Assembly: GCA_023078555.1 (NCBI GenBank)
Contig: JALAAN010000010.1
Coordinates: forward strand, 930,001 to 994,000
DNA from: Ulva prolifera
Taxonomy: Eukaryota; Chlorophyta; Ulvophyceae; Ulvales; Ulvaceae
Direction: 5' to 3'
DNA length: 64,000 nt
The translations under genes and the position numbers were made by a program. Shown here one piece after another: positions 22,871-34,389 of this stretch (positions within the stretch are counted from its first letter, which is position 1; each line of letters opens with the position of its first letter). Under the pieces are notes generated by a model that searched no databases, was not told the origin of the DNA, and worked only from the letters and a program-made list of their open reading frames with translations.

Positions 22871-24114
22871 CTGTTTTACTACTACTAATACTGATTGCGG
22901 TATGTGTTACGCTTACGGACAATGTGATGTGATCTTGTGCTACACGTGCAGGCTAGATTGAGACCACACCTGGCACCTGCTGCTTACCTTCGACACCGAT
23001 ACATCTGATAATCTGTCATCCATTGAAATAATCCAGGATCTGGCACTACAGGCCGCGTCACTGCCAACGAGGCGATTGGCGTCGTGTGACGCACGCCACA
23101 AGATCGGCTGAAAATCGCACATGCTCCCCTTCGCCACGTTGTATGCTCGGCCGTCTGCAACAACACGTTGTGTCCCTGGTTCCGATGGAAAGGACATTGC
23201 TGTGGTGAACAATATCTGGAACCTGCGCTGCATGTTATGCTATCGCGCTTTTTTGGGAATGCCTTGATGTGTGGGTGCGCCAACGGGTCGACAAGCATAG
23301 ACAAGCCTTCAAGACGTGCAGCGAACCCAAAAATCGCCTTGCAGGGTTCTTGTACACACCATTCGAATTGACGGGCCTTGCATGTGCTAGAATCATGCCG
23401 CGCTGTACGCAACGGCACTGCAGCTGGAGTGCAGTATGACGACAGTCAACACGCCGAGACGGCTGCTTCCTTGACCAATTGATCGAGCCGTCCGATAGGA
23501 TGGTTCGTTGGAGGCTGGAGGTCAAGATGAAGGTCAGACTGTTGGACCAGTGGGAATGCCCGCACAGCTGTCAACCCTCCCGCCCATCCAACAACAACCC
23601 GACGACAACGTTCAGAGATATCATTTCAACAGAAACAGAGACATACATATATTCCGCCGGTGCGCCACGCGACGTCGTCGTACGATGCTGTGAGGTTGCG
23701 TGGAACGTGCGATTACGTGGAGCGTAAGGTCCGCCAAAAACGTATAATCTCAGGTCATATACGTTTCATACGTCGTATAATATCTGAATCTCCAATATTG
23801 CCGTATATGTCGCCGTATGGCGAATAAACTGCCGTATAGGGCGTATGCTGCACCGTATAGCCGTATGATGTGCCGTACATGCCCCTGATGACCCATACGA
23901 TGTTCATATACGCCTGTTTGATGGCATACTGAGGGCACGTACTAGGCCGCTTGATGGTTTGAGAGCGTTCTCATCCATGGTGTGAGCAAAGCAGCATACA
24001 CAAGATCTTCGACTTGTTTATAAGTTTTGTTGTTTGAGGTAATGCCACTTGAATATAAACAACACAACGTGGCAGGTGAACATTGTGAGGATAGTGGTCA
24101 TGACGAATGGCGGC
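22871..24114. other. Non-coding stretch between tRNA-like sequence and TIR twin 2
   Basis: No gene recognised. ORFs on both strands around 22940-23525 overlap each other and match nothing I know. The feature of note is the motif cluster at 23737-23910, listed separately. Confidence 0.4.
23737..23910. repeat. Cluster of CCGTATA-like motifs in both orientations
   Basis: Within about 175 bp the core CGTAT or its complement ATACG occurs more than a dozen times, including GCCGTATATG, GCCGTATGG, GCCGTATAGG, ACCGTATAGCCGTATG, CATATACG and CATACG. Spacing is irregular and spacers differ, so it is not a simple microsatellite. Confidence 0.7.
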
Positions 24115-27100
24115 CACAGGCCAGATGCCGAACAGGCGCACCCATGGGTGCGCCACAGGAGTGCGCCATTGAGTGCGAACAAGCAAAGTCTTTGTAGACA
24201 CGCTAATTTTAGAATACACGGGTCTTAAGCTGTAGCTATTTGTATTGCGAGTGCAACAACATAATCCTGGCGACGAACGGAGCACATGCGAGCCAGTTGC
24301 GCCGCGTGCAGTGCTACATGCTTGTGGGGTAGCGTATGGTGTTGCGGCCTGCAAGCATGATGCCACGGCAAACAACTGACGCGATATTGAATAATCATAC
24401 ATTACGGTGCATTTCGTGTCTCACGGTGCCACTTGCTGCCGTAAGTGTGGCCTTGGCCCGGTATTGCTGGATCATTCGCTGGGGCAGTCCACAGCTTGCG
24501 GCCACGCTAAAGCGCACGTAATCGTATGCAAATAAGATAAAATCCCTCAGGAAGTACGTTTACGCCATTTCTCGATGTCCGGACCGTGTATAAGCAGAGC
24601 TTCATCGCTTCTTTGAGTATGTCCGGGCAATGTGACGGAGCAGTAAAAATCCTCCACGGTGATCAAATGGCTCGTAATCGTTTCATGGACGCGTCAACCT
24701 TTGTATACGTTCCATTACTGTTTGCTTGTGTGGCCAGTGATAGCTGATTGTATCGTTGGGTTCCACTTGGGCTGTCTTGTGCACTTCGTGCTGAAGCAAC
24801 GTATTTACGTAGCCCGGGCGCGGTCCCAAAACGATTACCACAAAGCATTTACGAGCGGCACACAGAAGCGCTTCTTTCATCCTCTTCGCTGCACGATGTT
24901 CGGTGACTCTGTAGCCGCTGCGTGTTGCGACTCGGGTGGTGAGCCATGTTTTGGAAAGCAACCAAGACTGCAACCACGACTGGGGTCCATGTTGGCGCAA
25001 ATGCAGCGACAAAGTTGAACGCATATCACATATGGTTCAATAATTGTATTCTGTCGTATGAGAAGTGTGTGCTAGAGACACCGCATGCGCATGTGAAGGC
25101 TTGCCAGCGTCACGCGTGATGGCACAGCTGCATTTCACCGCATAGCCCCACTGGCACACATGTTGATGTCATAGACACTGATATCGGCCAGCTTGAGTGC
25201 CGTCAGGCGCGCGTGCATATTGGCACATACTGCACTGGCGCACCTGTCGTGAACGGCTCACGCCTGAAACCGCGGCGCACTGTCTGCAAGTGCGCCACAA
25301 AATACATGGGTGCGCACGCAAGATGCTCCAAAACGACACCGCGCGCAAAACAACGCAGAGAACGTTGTTATAATAGTTCATATACGTGTGATGTTGAGAG
25401 GTACACTCCTAGGCCCAATGCTTGTATATGGAGCTGCTCAGAGCAGCACTGCCCCAATGCAATCACTCACCAGCCCTCGAGGACATTCTAAGTCATCAAA
25501 ATGCAAAACACACACACATATTTCAATATTCTACAGTCACTTGCCCTTCATGTGCGTTTCATTGTTGCCAAAAAGCCTGTGAAAGGTACCTTGGCCTCCT
25601 GCACACGAGCCATGTCATAGGCAGACAGAACATTCAACAGTACAGAAGATAATGCTAGCAAATGCCAGAAGTTGCGACACATACCCGCCATGCTAGGCAT
25701 GTTGTTGTAATCATCTGATCTCTCAATAGAAGCCACGACAATTCAAGGACCTGTACTCAAACGAACTGCTGAGTTTGTAACGTCATCAGACAATGCCTCG
25801 GTGCAGATGTAACATGGAGCCAGCTTCATACCAGATCAAGAATTTTGAGCAACCTTGAACATCACAGCATGCAAGCATACTAGTTGCCTCACAAATATGT
25901 ACATAAGAATCTCCGCTTCACACTTGGCGATCATATGTTGTAACCATCGTGGGTGTGGCTCGAACATTCTCACAGCTCTCCACACCTGCAGTCGTGGCGA
26001 CCTATGGCAGTTTACCAAAGCGGAAACATGGTTTGGGTCAAAGTGAAAGATAGCTCCATTCAGACTCAGGTCTGGGCAAGCTGGGAAAGCATTCAGCAAG
26101 AGATGCATTGGGAGGTCCACGACAAACAACACAAGCTCGACACGAACCTGAATACTTTACGTGTCTCCTGCGGATACGAAAGTAAAATCTTTACCGTTTG
26201 TGTAGTGTTTCAACCTGCACACGACATTTGGTTGCGGCCGTGAAGCATCTGACACCGATAGAGAATACACGCTGATGCGCATAATCGTCACAAATCAACG
26301 CAAGGATACAGTAAATTGGTTGAATGTATATGGTCTGTTGCTTGAAACTGATACGATGCAATGCTGTTTGCCAGGCCCGGGGCCTGCTTCCAACGCAGCC
26401 TGGTCAACAACGACCTCGCTGATGAAGTGCGCTCTGAAGCAGAAGCTGTCAAACATCAATCTTTGAAATCTGAAGATGGACATGCCTGCATATAAGACCG
26501 CGCGAGTTCTTGCGGAACACCTGCTTGCCTGCAGTGCCGAGGAGTTGCAGGTAACATTGCAACGTGCAGCAACGTGCTACACAATGACAGAATCTATGCA
26601 AATTGAAGGCCCGTGTCTATTCATGAAAATAGTATCAGGTACTGCTGGCGCCTCGCGAAGGCTGGCTGCAGGAGGCGATGCAACACGCGCTAGTCACAGA
26701 TGCAACATGCAGTTTGTTATGATTCCTTGAAATTGTTCCGCCTGGTATAATCTACGTAGTTTATCACAAGTGCGCACTCATGCATCAGTGGCAGATATGG
26801 AAAAACAGACGGCTGCGTCTGCCTTGTTTTATGCCGCAAGGTGCTAAGTGGTGACCGGGGGCTACCATTCACACAGCTTTGTACAGCTGCACGACTGCAG
26901 ACCCATGCCGCACAAATATCTCGAGATACAGCGCGAATAGACTTACAAAGTGCGCAGACGTATTCTGTGTACATGGCGATGTATAATGTCATGAGTTTAT
27001 ATATCTGTCACGAGAACAAGCCAGAACGCGTACACGCCAGAACAGATCCACATACGCACTGGTGTGACCCGACCGTGCTTTCACGCGAAATCAACTTCAT

Positions 27101-27573
27101 CACATACAGGGGTTGGTGCTATGAAAGCCGCGAAACGCTGCTGCCGCCTGTGTGAACTGTCAGCCCGACCGCGCTTACAGAGAAGCGATCACAGGACATG
27201 GCACGCCCTGAAATCAAGTAAATAGCCTTTTCATATTCTCCAATCACCTGACTGCAACTCACAGGCATCAGTTCGCTTGTAGCACGCCGCATGAGCTGTG
27301 CACTGTCGTGACTCACTTCCACACGGCGCACCTGGACCTATGGCGCACTGCAAAGGCGCGCCGAACTTCATCACGCGAACCGATACAACCTCTGTAAGAC
27401 CACATTGAACAAACCAAGCCTGTCACAACGATATATATGCACTAAGTGACCTCAATACAACCTCAAACCTCAAAAAACCCCCTTTCCGGAAAAGTTGTGG
27501 CTTAGCGCACCCCCAGGTAGCGCACCCTTCCCGCCGGCGCACCCAGGTGAGTCAGTCTGGCATCTGGCCTGTG
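24115..27573 (-). mobile_element. Non-autonomous TIR DNA transposon, twin copy 2 (empty sites for copia and LINE)
   Basis: An inverted copy of the 6098-15323 element, 3,459 bp long, with the same 15-bp terminal repeat CACAGGCCAGATGCC and flanking GC duplication (or GGC). It differs from copy 1 at only a few positions. It lacks the copia (single AGAAT near 26960) and the LINE (single TTGCCCGGACA near 24628). GGTGCGC clusters lie near both ends and in internal blocks near 25240-25330 and 27325-27360. No transposase is encoded. Confidence 0.9.
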
Positions 27574-27743
27574 GCACTGCAGCGTTCACTGTTTAAACAT
27601 GCAAACATCTCGTGAGTGGTACAGCACAACGTCCAACTCAGAGTACAAGATCACTCTCAGATCCACAATCTATCAAAGCGCATTGATTGTGTCAAGCATC
27701 ACAGCCAGGTCCCCCATACACAGTGACTACGGTGACATTGCCT

Positions 27744-28165
27744 CACCTGGGTGAGCCATCCCGATGGGTGCGCCGATGGAGGGTGAGCCACAAGCTAAAG
27801 TTGCAGGAAATGCTCCAATAAAGCTTTGAAGGCTGATCTGTTACCCCGCTATAGCTGTTGGACCTTTCTGAGTTGTTGTAACTCAAATTTGCTTGCTCTG
27901 TTGCATGTTTGGTGCGCTGGTGTGCAGTGCTGGCTCACCCGGATGGGTGTGCAATACCCAAGGTGGGTGCGCCAATGGAGGGTGCGCCACAAGCTAAAGT
28001 TGCAGGAAATGCTCCAATAAAGCTTTGAAGGCTGATCTGTTACCTTACTATAGCTGTTGGACCTTTCTGAGTTGTTGTAACTCAAATCTGCTTGCTCTGT
28101 TACATGTTTGGTGCGCTGGTGTGCAGTGCTGGCTCACCCGGATGGGTGTGCAATACCCAAGGGTG
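27744..28165 (+). repeat. 199-bp tandem duplication in the subterminal region
   Basis: Two nearly identical units of 199 bp, each with the ACAAGCTAAAGTTGCAGG stretch (27790 and 27989) and several GGTGAGC/GGTGCGC motifs, plus the start of a third (TCACCCGGATGGGTG). Tandem growth of subterminal repeats is common in CACTA elements. Confidence 0.85.
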
Positions 28166-28900
28166 AGCATACTGAGGGTGTGGCAATCTCACATTACTAC
28201 AGTTTCTTCATGTGCTCCTATGCTATGGCCGAGATTCCTGCTGTATCTGATCAAACGTGAGCCCCGCCCGTCCGGACTGAGGCAAAGATGCCAAAATCCA
28301 TATTGGTATCCATTTATGGCTCACCCAAGTGGGTGAGCCATTACTTTGGGTGAGTTCCCGTCTGGTGAGGCATGCGAAACGGGGACATCACGGCGAGGCA
28401 ATTGTTAAGTTCTGTACGATCCAATAGTCAGCGCCGGCAATATTAATGGTTCGTGCGGGATACAATGTGGCTTGCCTTCATAGTATTGCGACGTGACCTC
28501 CCGGAATCGGAAGCTCACCCCCATGGGGCTCACCCATGCATGGGTGAGCCGCTCGTATGGGTGCGCAACGTCGAGGTGGGTGGCACAGCGTCGAATATGA
28601 TGGCGCAGTACTTCACATATTTTGTTAGGCTGTTGGTCACAAGTTTCGCGAGATTTGAAAGGTTGCCACGCACACTTGATTGATGCGCTGGCCGGTAGCG
28701 AGTTCCGTTTCGCAGTGCATGGCGGGTGCCTTGCTGACCATCGCCACTGCTGTTCTTGCAATGGGCATGCTCGTCTCTGCATTCCGGGTATATGTCGCAT
28801 CATACAGCCATTCAGTGCGCACAGTTCGCGCATCTCTATCTGTTCGGTGTCAATGACTTGATCGTGCATCTGTAGCCCGCTCACGGAGATTCGTTTGTCA

Positions 28901-31900
28901 ATGCCGTCCAAGCGGCCCGCTGCAGATGAATACATAGCCCTGCCGCATAAATGGTTTTTCTGTAATAAGTGCAATCTATGGTCTCAGTCTGTTGATCATT
29001 TGAACAGGCATCTCATCACCAAGAAGCACAAGGGAAACAAGCGCATAGTTGCACGAGGTGAACGGGAGCCGTATCCACCTCCGGACATCGTAACTGAGCA
29101 AGATTGCTGTCGTTCTGTTCCGCTTCCCGAGAAGCTTGTGAAGGCCTCCGGGCTTCGGGGCCGAGAGAAGCTTCTACCCCAGCCTTTGACCCCGGCTGAG
29201 GACAACAGACCAGCTGAAAGCGATGTAGCTGGAACATCAAAGTGTCTGTCACATCAAGATGATAACCCAAATCCCCGTCTCGAGACAAACCAGCATCCTG
29301 CCGACTCATTGACAGTGCACGATGAGGGGCCCTTGCTGCCTCATTTTACAGCACAGAGCTGCTGCCCCGTCCCGGACGACGAGGAGGAGGAGCAGCCATT
29401 TTCTTGGGAACTGGAGGATGAAACAGACTCAGCGGTTTCAGATGTCGAGGATCCACGCATCGGTGGTCGCGGGTTTTCCCTTGTGGTGTGTACATCTCTT
29501 TCCCTGTCACAATTTATCTGGGCGAGTGTTGATCTATGCCTCCTGGGATTGCCTGTTGTAGTTTGACCTCAGAGAAGCTGTATCTGCTTGGCTGAACCAC
29601 ATGTGGTGCAGGAGATTGATGACTTGCTTGACTTCTTTGAGGAGAGCACGCGTACACGAGGTGGCCTGGCTGTAGCCGAAGTACTCGCCGCTGCTGGGGA
29701 GCAAGGGATGTTCATATCTCCCGATCTTGACCGAGAAGTGTTGCAGGCAGAGCTGGACTACCGGATGGACCTTCAAGAAGCTCACCAGCAGAGGGGAGAC
29801 CGACCCGTTGCACGCCCACACACGGTGCGGTGGTATACAGAAAAGGCAGATGAGAAGATTTCTGCTGATGCTAAGATAACGGTCAGGCAAGCATGTTTCT
29901 GTCTTGCCGCATTAAAGCTTCGCGGCGGGATGACGGTGAAGTGTTTTGATGGAATGTGCAAACTCATTGCAGCTGGCGGTTTTCTGCCACCAAGCGAGAA
30001 TGCGATGCCCAGGTACCCTACGAATCCTCCCCTAGTGACCGAAGAGGCCTGGTGTATGCATCGCTGCTGTGAAGGTGCCCGTAGTCAAGTGTACCTCCAC
30101 GCAGGTCACAGCACATAATCAAAGGCGTGTTATGCCTTCAAAAACCAGATGACTACGCGTGGGACATGTGTGACAATGGACAATGTCCCACAGTGTTTGG
30201 AAAGCAATTACCTGTGCATGAGCGTCGGAAAAGGCAGGGTCAGAGGTGTCGCAATTGTGGAAACCTTCGATACCTGAAACGGAACGGACGGCTGGAGGCG
30301 GCACGGAGGTACAAGCTGTTTGGTCCATATGCCTGTGCGGCTTGCTGTTGTTTAATACTGTTGGTTTTAACAGTCGTGTGTGCAGTGCTTATGTCCTAAA
30401 GCTTGAAGACGTGGTTGGCTACCTTTTTTGGTTTGGAGCTATTTGCCCGCTTCGCTGGAACCCGGACACGTGCCATGTTGTCATCACCTTTCTATCAGCT
30501 ACTAGACGAGCGCCATGGATGTGCTATATCTAGCCTCACTAGTGTGCCCTCGACCACCAGTGACACATCAGAGCCTTCCGGCGGTGCCTCCGCTCCAACG
30601 GATCCACCCGCGATGGAGGGGGTAGATACAATTGAGGCTACTGTACGTGGAGCTTCTGCAGTTGCAGAGTCAAATGCTATTGCTGATTCTGGAAGTGGAG
30701 CTGCTGCTGGAAGTGGAGCCGCTGCAGCATGCAGACGTAGAGATGCTGCTATTGCTGCAACTCCTGCCACTGCTACAGGAACTAGAGCTGCTGCAGGTAC
30801 AAGTGCTGCAGCTGCTACCGCACATGGAGCAGCGGCTGCTGCTGGAACAAGTGCTGGTACTGCTAGTGAAACTGAAGCTGCTGCTGCTGATGCTGCTACA
30901 GGGTCGTTCCCCCCAGACCCCCCCATTGACTCGGATCCTAGTGACGAAGTGATGACTGGCGATGGTGAAGTTCTAACCCTCACGTTTGGAGTCTTTGTTG
31001 ACGGCGTGCAGCTACATCAGCATGGCCGATCAACAACGACTGTGATTGGTGTCAAGTGCCTGGACCTTCCGGGTTTCTTGTGCAACACGGACCTTGCATG
31101 CTACGCCCTGGCATTCATTGACGGTCCCAAGGAACCGTCCAATCTGAGTGAAATCATGGCCATCGTTCTGCGACAATTTAAGCTGCACGAACCCATGGGC
31201 TATGTGGATGAGAGAGGTACTTCACCAATCTGTCCACTTTCCAACCACGCAATTGGTGGTTTTGCGACAGGTGTGACAGGTACTGGTGCAGGCAATATCT
31301 GCGTGAGAGGAAATCCTATACGAGTGTGGGATAGCTACAGAAAGAAATTTCGTATGGTGTACCCCATTTTGGTGTTTGCATTTGCTGATACACCCGCAAG
31401 GCGAAGCTGGAATCTGACAACTGGCCATACTGGATTCCGAGGGTGCGACAAATGTGGTGTGATTGGTACACGCGAACTCTACGATGGCGTCATCATAAAG
31501 TGGACTGCCTTTGTTGGATACATTGCACCCTGCTCAGCTGTTGTGTTGAAGCCTGACAAAACGGTGTGCTCCCCAAGCCCGGACACCTATACATAGTGTT
31601 TGGGTCTAGTGTACTCGGGCATAATGCACACAGGCTTGACTTGATGACTAAGATGGAGGTCGCAGGGTTGGGACAACATCATGGTGCAATTCGGCAGGAA
31701 AGGAGAGCCGGATCTATCTGCATTAGATCGCATCTTGATCACCGATGATAAGCATCGCGTGCGCAGCAAAACAGCAGAATCAATTACCAGTGACACTTAC
31801 AAAAAGTATGATCTGCCTGCACTTGCACGTGATGGTGGTAACTTCACCGGAAACCCTCATACCAATGAACAGAGGCGAGTACACCGTGGTGAGTTGTCTA

Positions 31901-33859
31901 TTTGTGTCGTGCATGACATTCACCAGTTCTGCATTTTGGGGAGCACCGGCGACAGACTCATGAATTGCTCCGTACAGAAACCAAGGCGGCATGGGAGAGG
32001 AGGTACGAGCATGATAATGAAGAGCACAAAGACATTGGATGTCGTGGTGTCAATCCATTCCAAGCGAGTGGGCTCCTGAGCTATGAGTGCGGTCCCCAAA
32101 TAAAAATTCTAATTTATTTTGTGTTGTCATCAGATGCTGGCATGCTTTCCAAAAAGCTAACATCAGCATGTGGGCCTACAGTTTTCAGCACACATTTGTA
32201 GAGCCTATGTCCCACTCCATTCTCTATGCACTGGAACGATCGTTTTTAGAACTAATTTGTCACACTAACAATGGGCTAATCGTGGATGGCAAACCATTCA
32301 GTGTGGAAACTGATGTACTGCGTCGCATGGACACATTCTCAGATAAATTCGAGTACCCCTGTGCGTACAACCGGCGTCCCCCAAAACTGCGAAGGTGTGT
32401 ATCAATGACATGTATCCCTCCTTGAAACACGACCGGACACCACTTAACACGGACCAGGTTGCATGCAGCAAAAGTATCCCGTTATCGAAATGGTTATTTG
32501 AAGAGCTGAACACAGGCCTTGAAGTAACACTGGCTATCACGTTCCTTGTGGCCAGGGACGAGATACATCCATGAATTATCAAGATGTGGTCGCATCTGCG
32601 AAGATTTGCCTTGTACTTTCTTCACTACCAACCTGGACAGCACACACAAGACCAGCTGAGAGCTGCTCAAAGGGAGTTGTTTCAATTTGGAGAGTATGCT
32701 GAAAAGAATCTGAACAGCAAGATGCTCACGTGCCTTGTACACCGATGTTTTGCCCACATACCACATCATGTGGATGCTACGCTCCCCGGAGCCTTCCTTC
32801 GAGAGGACTGGGGGGAACGTTTGATACGTCGAATCAAAGGCAAGATCACAGGTCATGCTACTAGCCAGGCTGCACGTGCTTCCGCAGATGTATGTCTGAC
32901 AGAGATGGGACTGCGTATCTTACAGCAGAAATACCCAGACATAGATCAACCACTCAAGTTGATCAATCCATGCCCGTCTCCTCGACCACAAGACAGCGGA
33001 GATGACTACGGCACTCAGCTACATTGGCTGGCCCCGGCGTACACCGGGGTGGAGGGTGACGAGGCATGTGCATTTGCGCAGCAACGAGATCAGACAACAC
33101 GGCTGAGCATCAATCAACCCGGCAAACAACCTGTGAGGGTTGTGCGTGCAGATCAGCAAACTCGTGGCAGTGTTGACCGAGATGAAGGTTCGGGCCAATC
33201 GCAGTCACCAGGTCCAAGGAGAGCTGGCTATAGCTGGTGTTTTGACAGCAGAACACATCACTGGCACATGGAAAAAGGGGACTGGACGAATAGAGCACAT
33301 AGATGGCAAGATGGCACATGTTCAATACTCTGACACAGCGACAATCCATTCAGGGAAGTTCGTGGTCCGCACGGAGAAGGGCAGTAGCGCATGTGGACGG
33401 ACACATACAGATCACTTTGTCTATATTCCTTTCAGGGCTGGTCAGAGGCATAATGCTTGTGTGATGCAGATCGATCAATTGTTGCTTGTGAAAAGAGAGG
33501 GTATGCAGTGGAGAAATGATGAAGCAAGAATTGCTGTGGGTACGCTCTGGGATCATTTGAGCATCCGACGCGGGATTGGACTGGAATGTGGTTACAATGA
33601 TGACCCTGCTAAGGGGCCATGTATCGTGCCAAGAGCGCTACTGCTCACACCTAGTAGGAGAAAGAAGAGTTACAGAACTGCCGTCTTCATACGGCAGATT
33701 TATTGTCCATGTGTATACATACCAGACCCTGATGGGGACACCTTTGTGACTATCAGCAAGATGGGATACAACGGGCGTAAGGATTTGTTGTATGATATTG
33801 TCTGGGAACGAACCCAGAAGGAGCAAGACGACGAGAGAGATGCAGAGAGGTTGTTGTAA
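28901..33859 (+). CDS. Tnp2-type transposase with N-terminal C2H2 finger, multi-exon, approximate
   Basis: Probably one spliced gene; exon limits are not all resolved. Exon 1 (28901-about 29490) starts MPSKRPAADEY and holds a finger CNKC...HLNRH...H, then an acidic stretch. The segment at 29588-30118 has KITVRQACFCLAALKLRGGM and at 30127-30300 a zinc-type DMCDNGQCP...CRNCGNLR, matching the N-terminal part of plant Tnp2. After a long alanine-rich linker (30640-30930) comes the core: VFVDGVQLHQHGRST, IDGPKEPSNLSE, FAFADTPARRSWNLTTGHTG and CDKCG (30960-31470). Further core pieces are at 32140-32400 (VEPMSHSILYALERS, CAYNRRPPKL) and 32584-32940 (HRCFAHIPHHVDA). The C-terminal domain is at 33140-33859. 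TGTAA lies about 80 bp after the stop. Introns at about 29490-29558 and 32100-32143 have clear AG acceptors. Confidence 0.65.
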
Positions 33860-34389
33860 CGTCTGATCACGAAGTTGCTATTGCGGGATCATGGGATTGC
33901 AATGATTGGAGCACGTACTGTGGATGGCGCATGTAGCCAGCTGTAAAGCTCCCGTAGATGTCCCGATCACGCAACCATGCAAAAGAATTATGCATTCATT
34001 CAACGATGGCTTCCAGTGTGTGCGGAGGGTGACGGAGACGTAGCGCAAGGCGTAATGCTGGATACCCCAGCCGCATACAACCGTGTACACTACTTGACAC
34101 GCCATGGCATGGTTTATAAGCGATCAACTGACTGCATGAATAATGAAGATTGATGCGTTAGTGTTATTGACCGTGGTCCCACCTGACGTGCGTGCTTGTG
34201 GAAACGGTGATCGCTTGTGTCCAGGAGGGTCCACGAGACGTAATGCTGCAAGCATTTACAGGTAGTCGCTGTGCGTCAGGGACTACGACCATACATAACG
34301 TTGACCACGACCATACTCGGGCTGGTGCAACATCGACGAGTAAGGCTTGTGTATTTATTGTGGTGGCTTATCTTAATCAGCCTGTCAGC

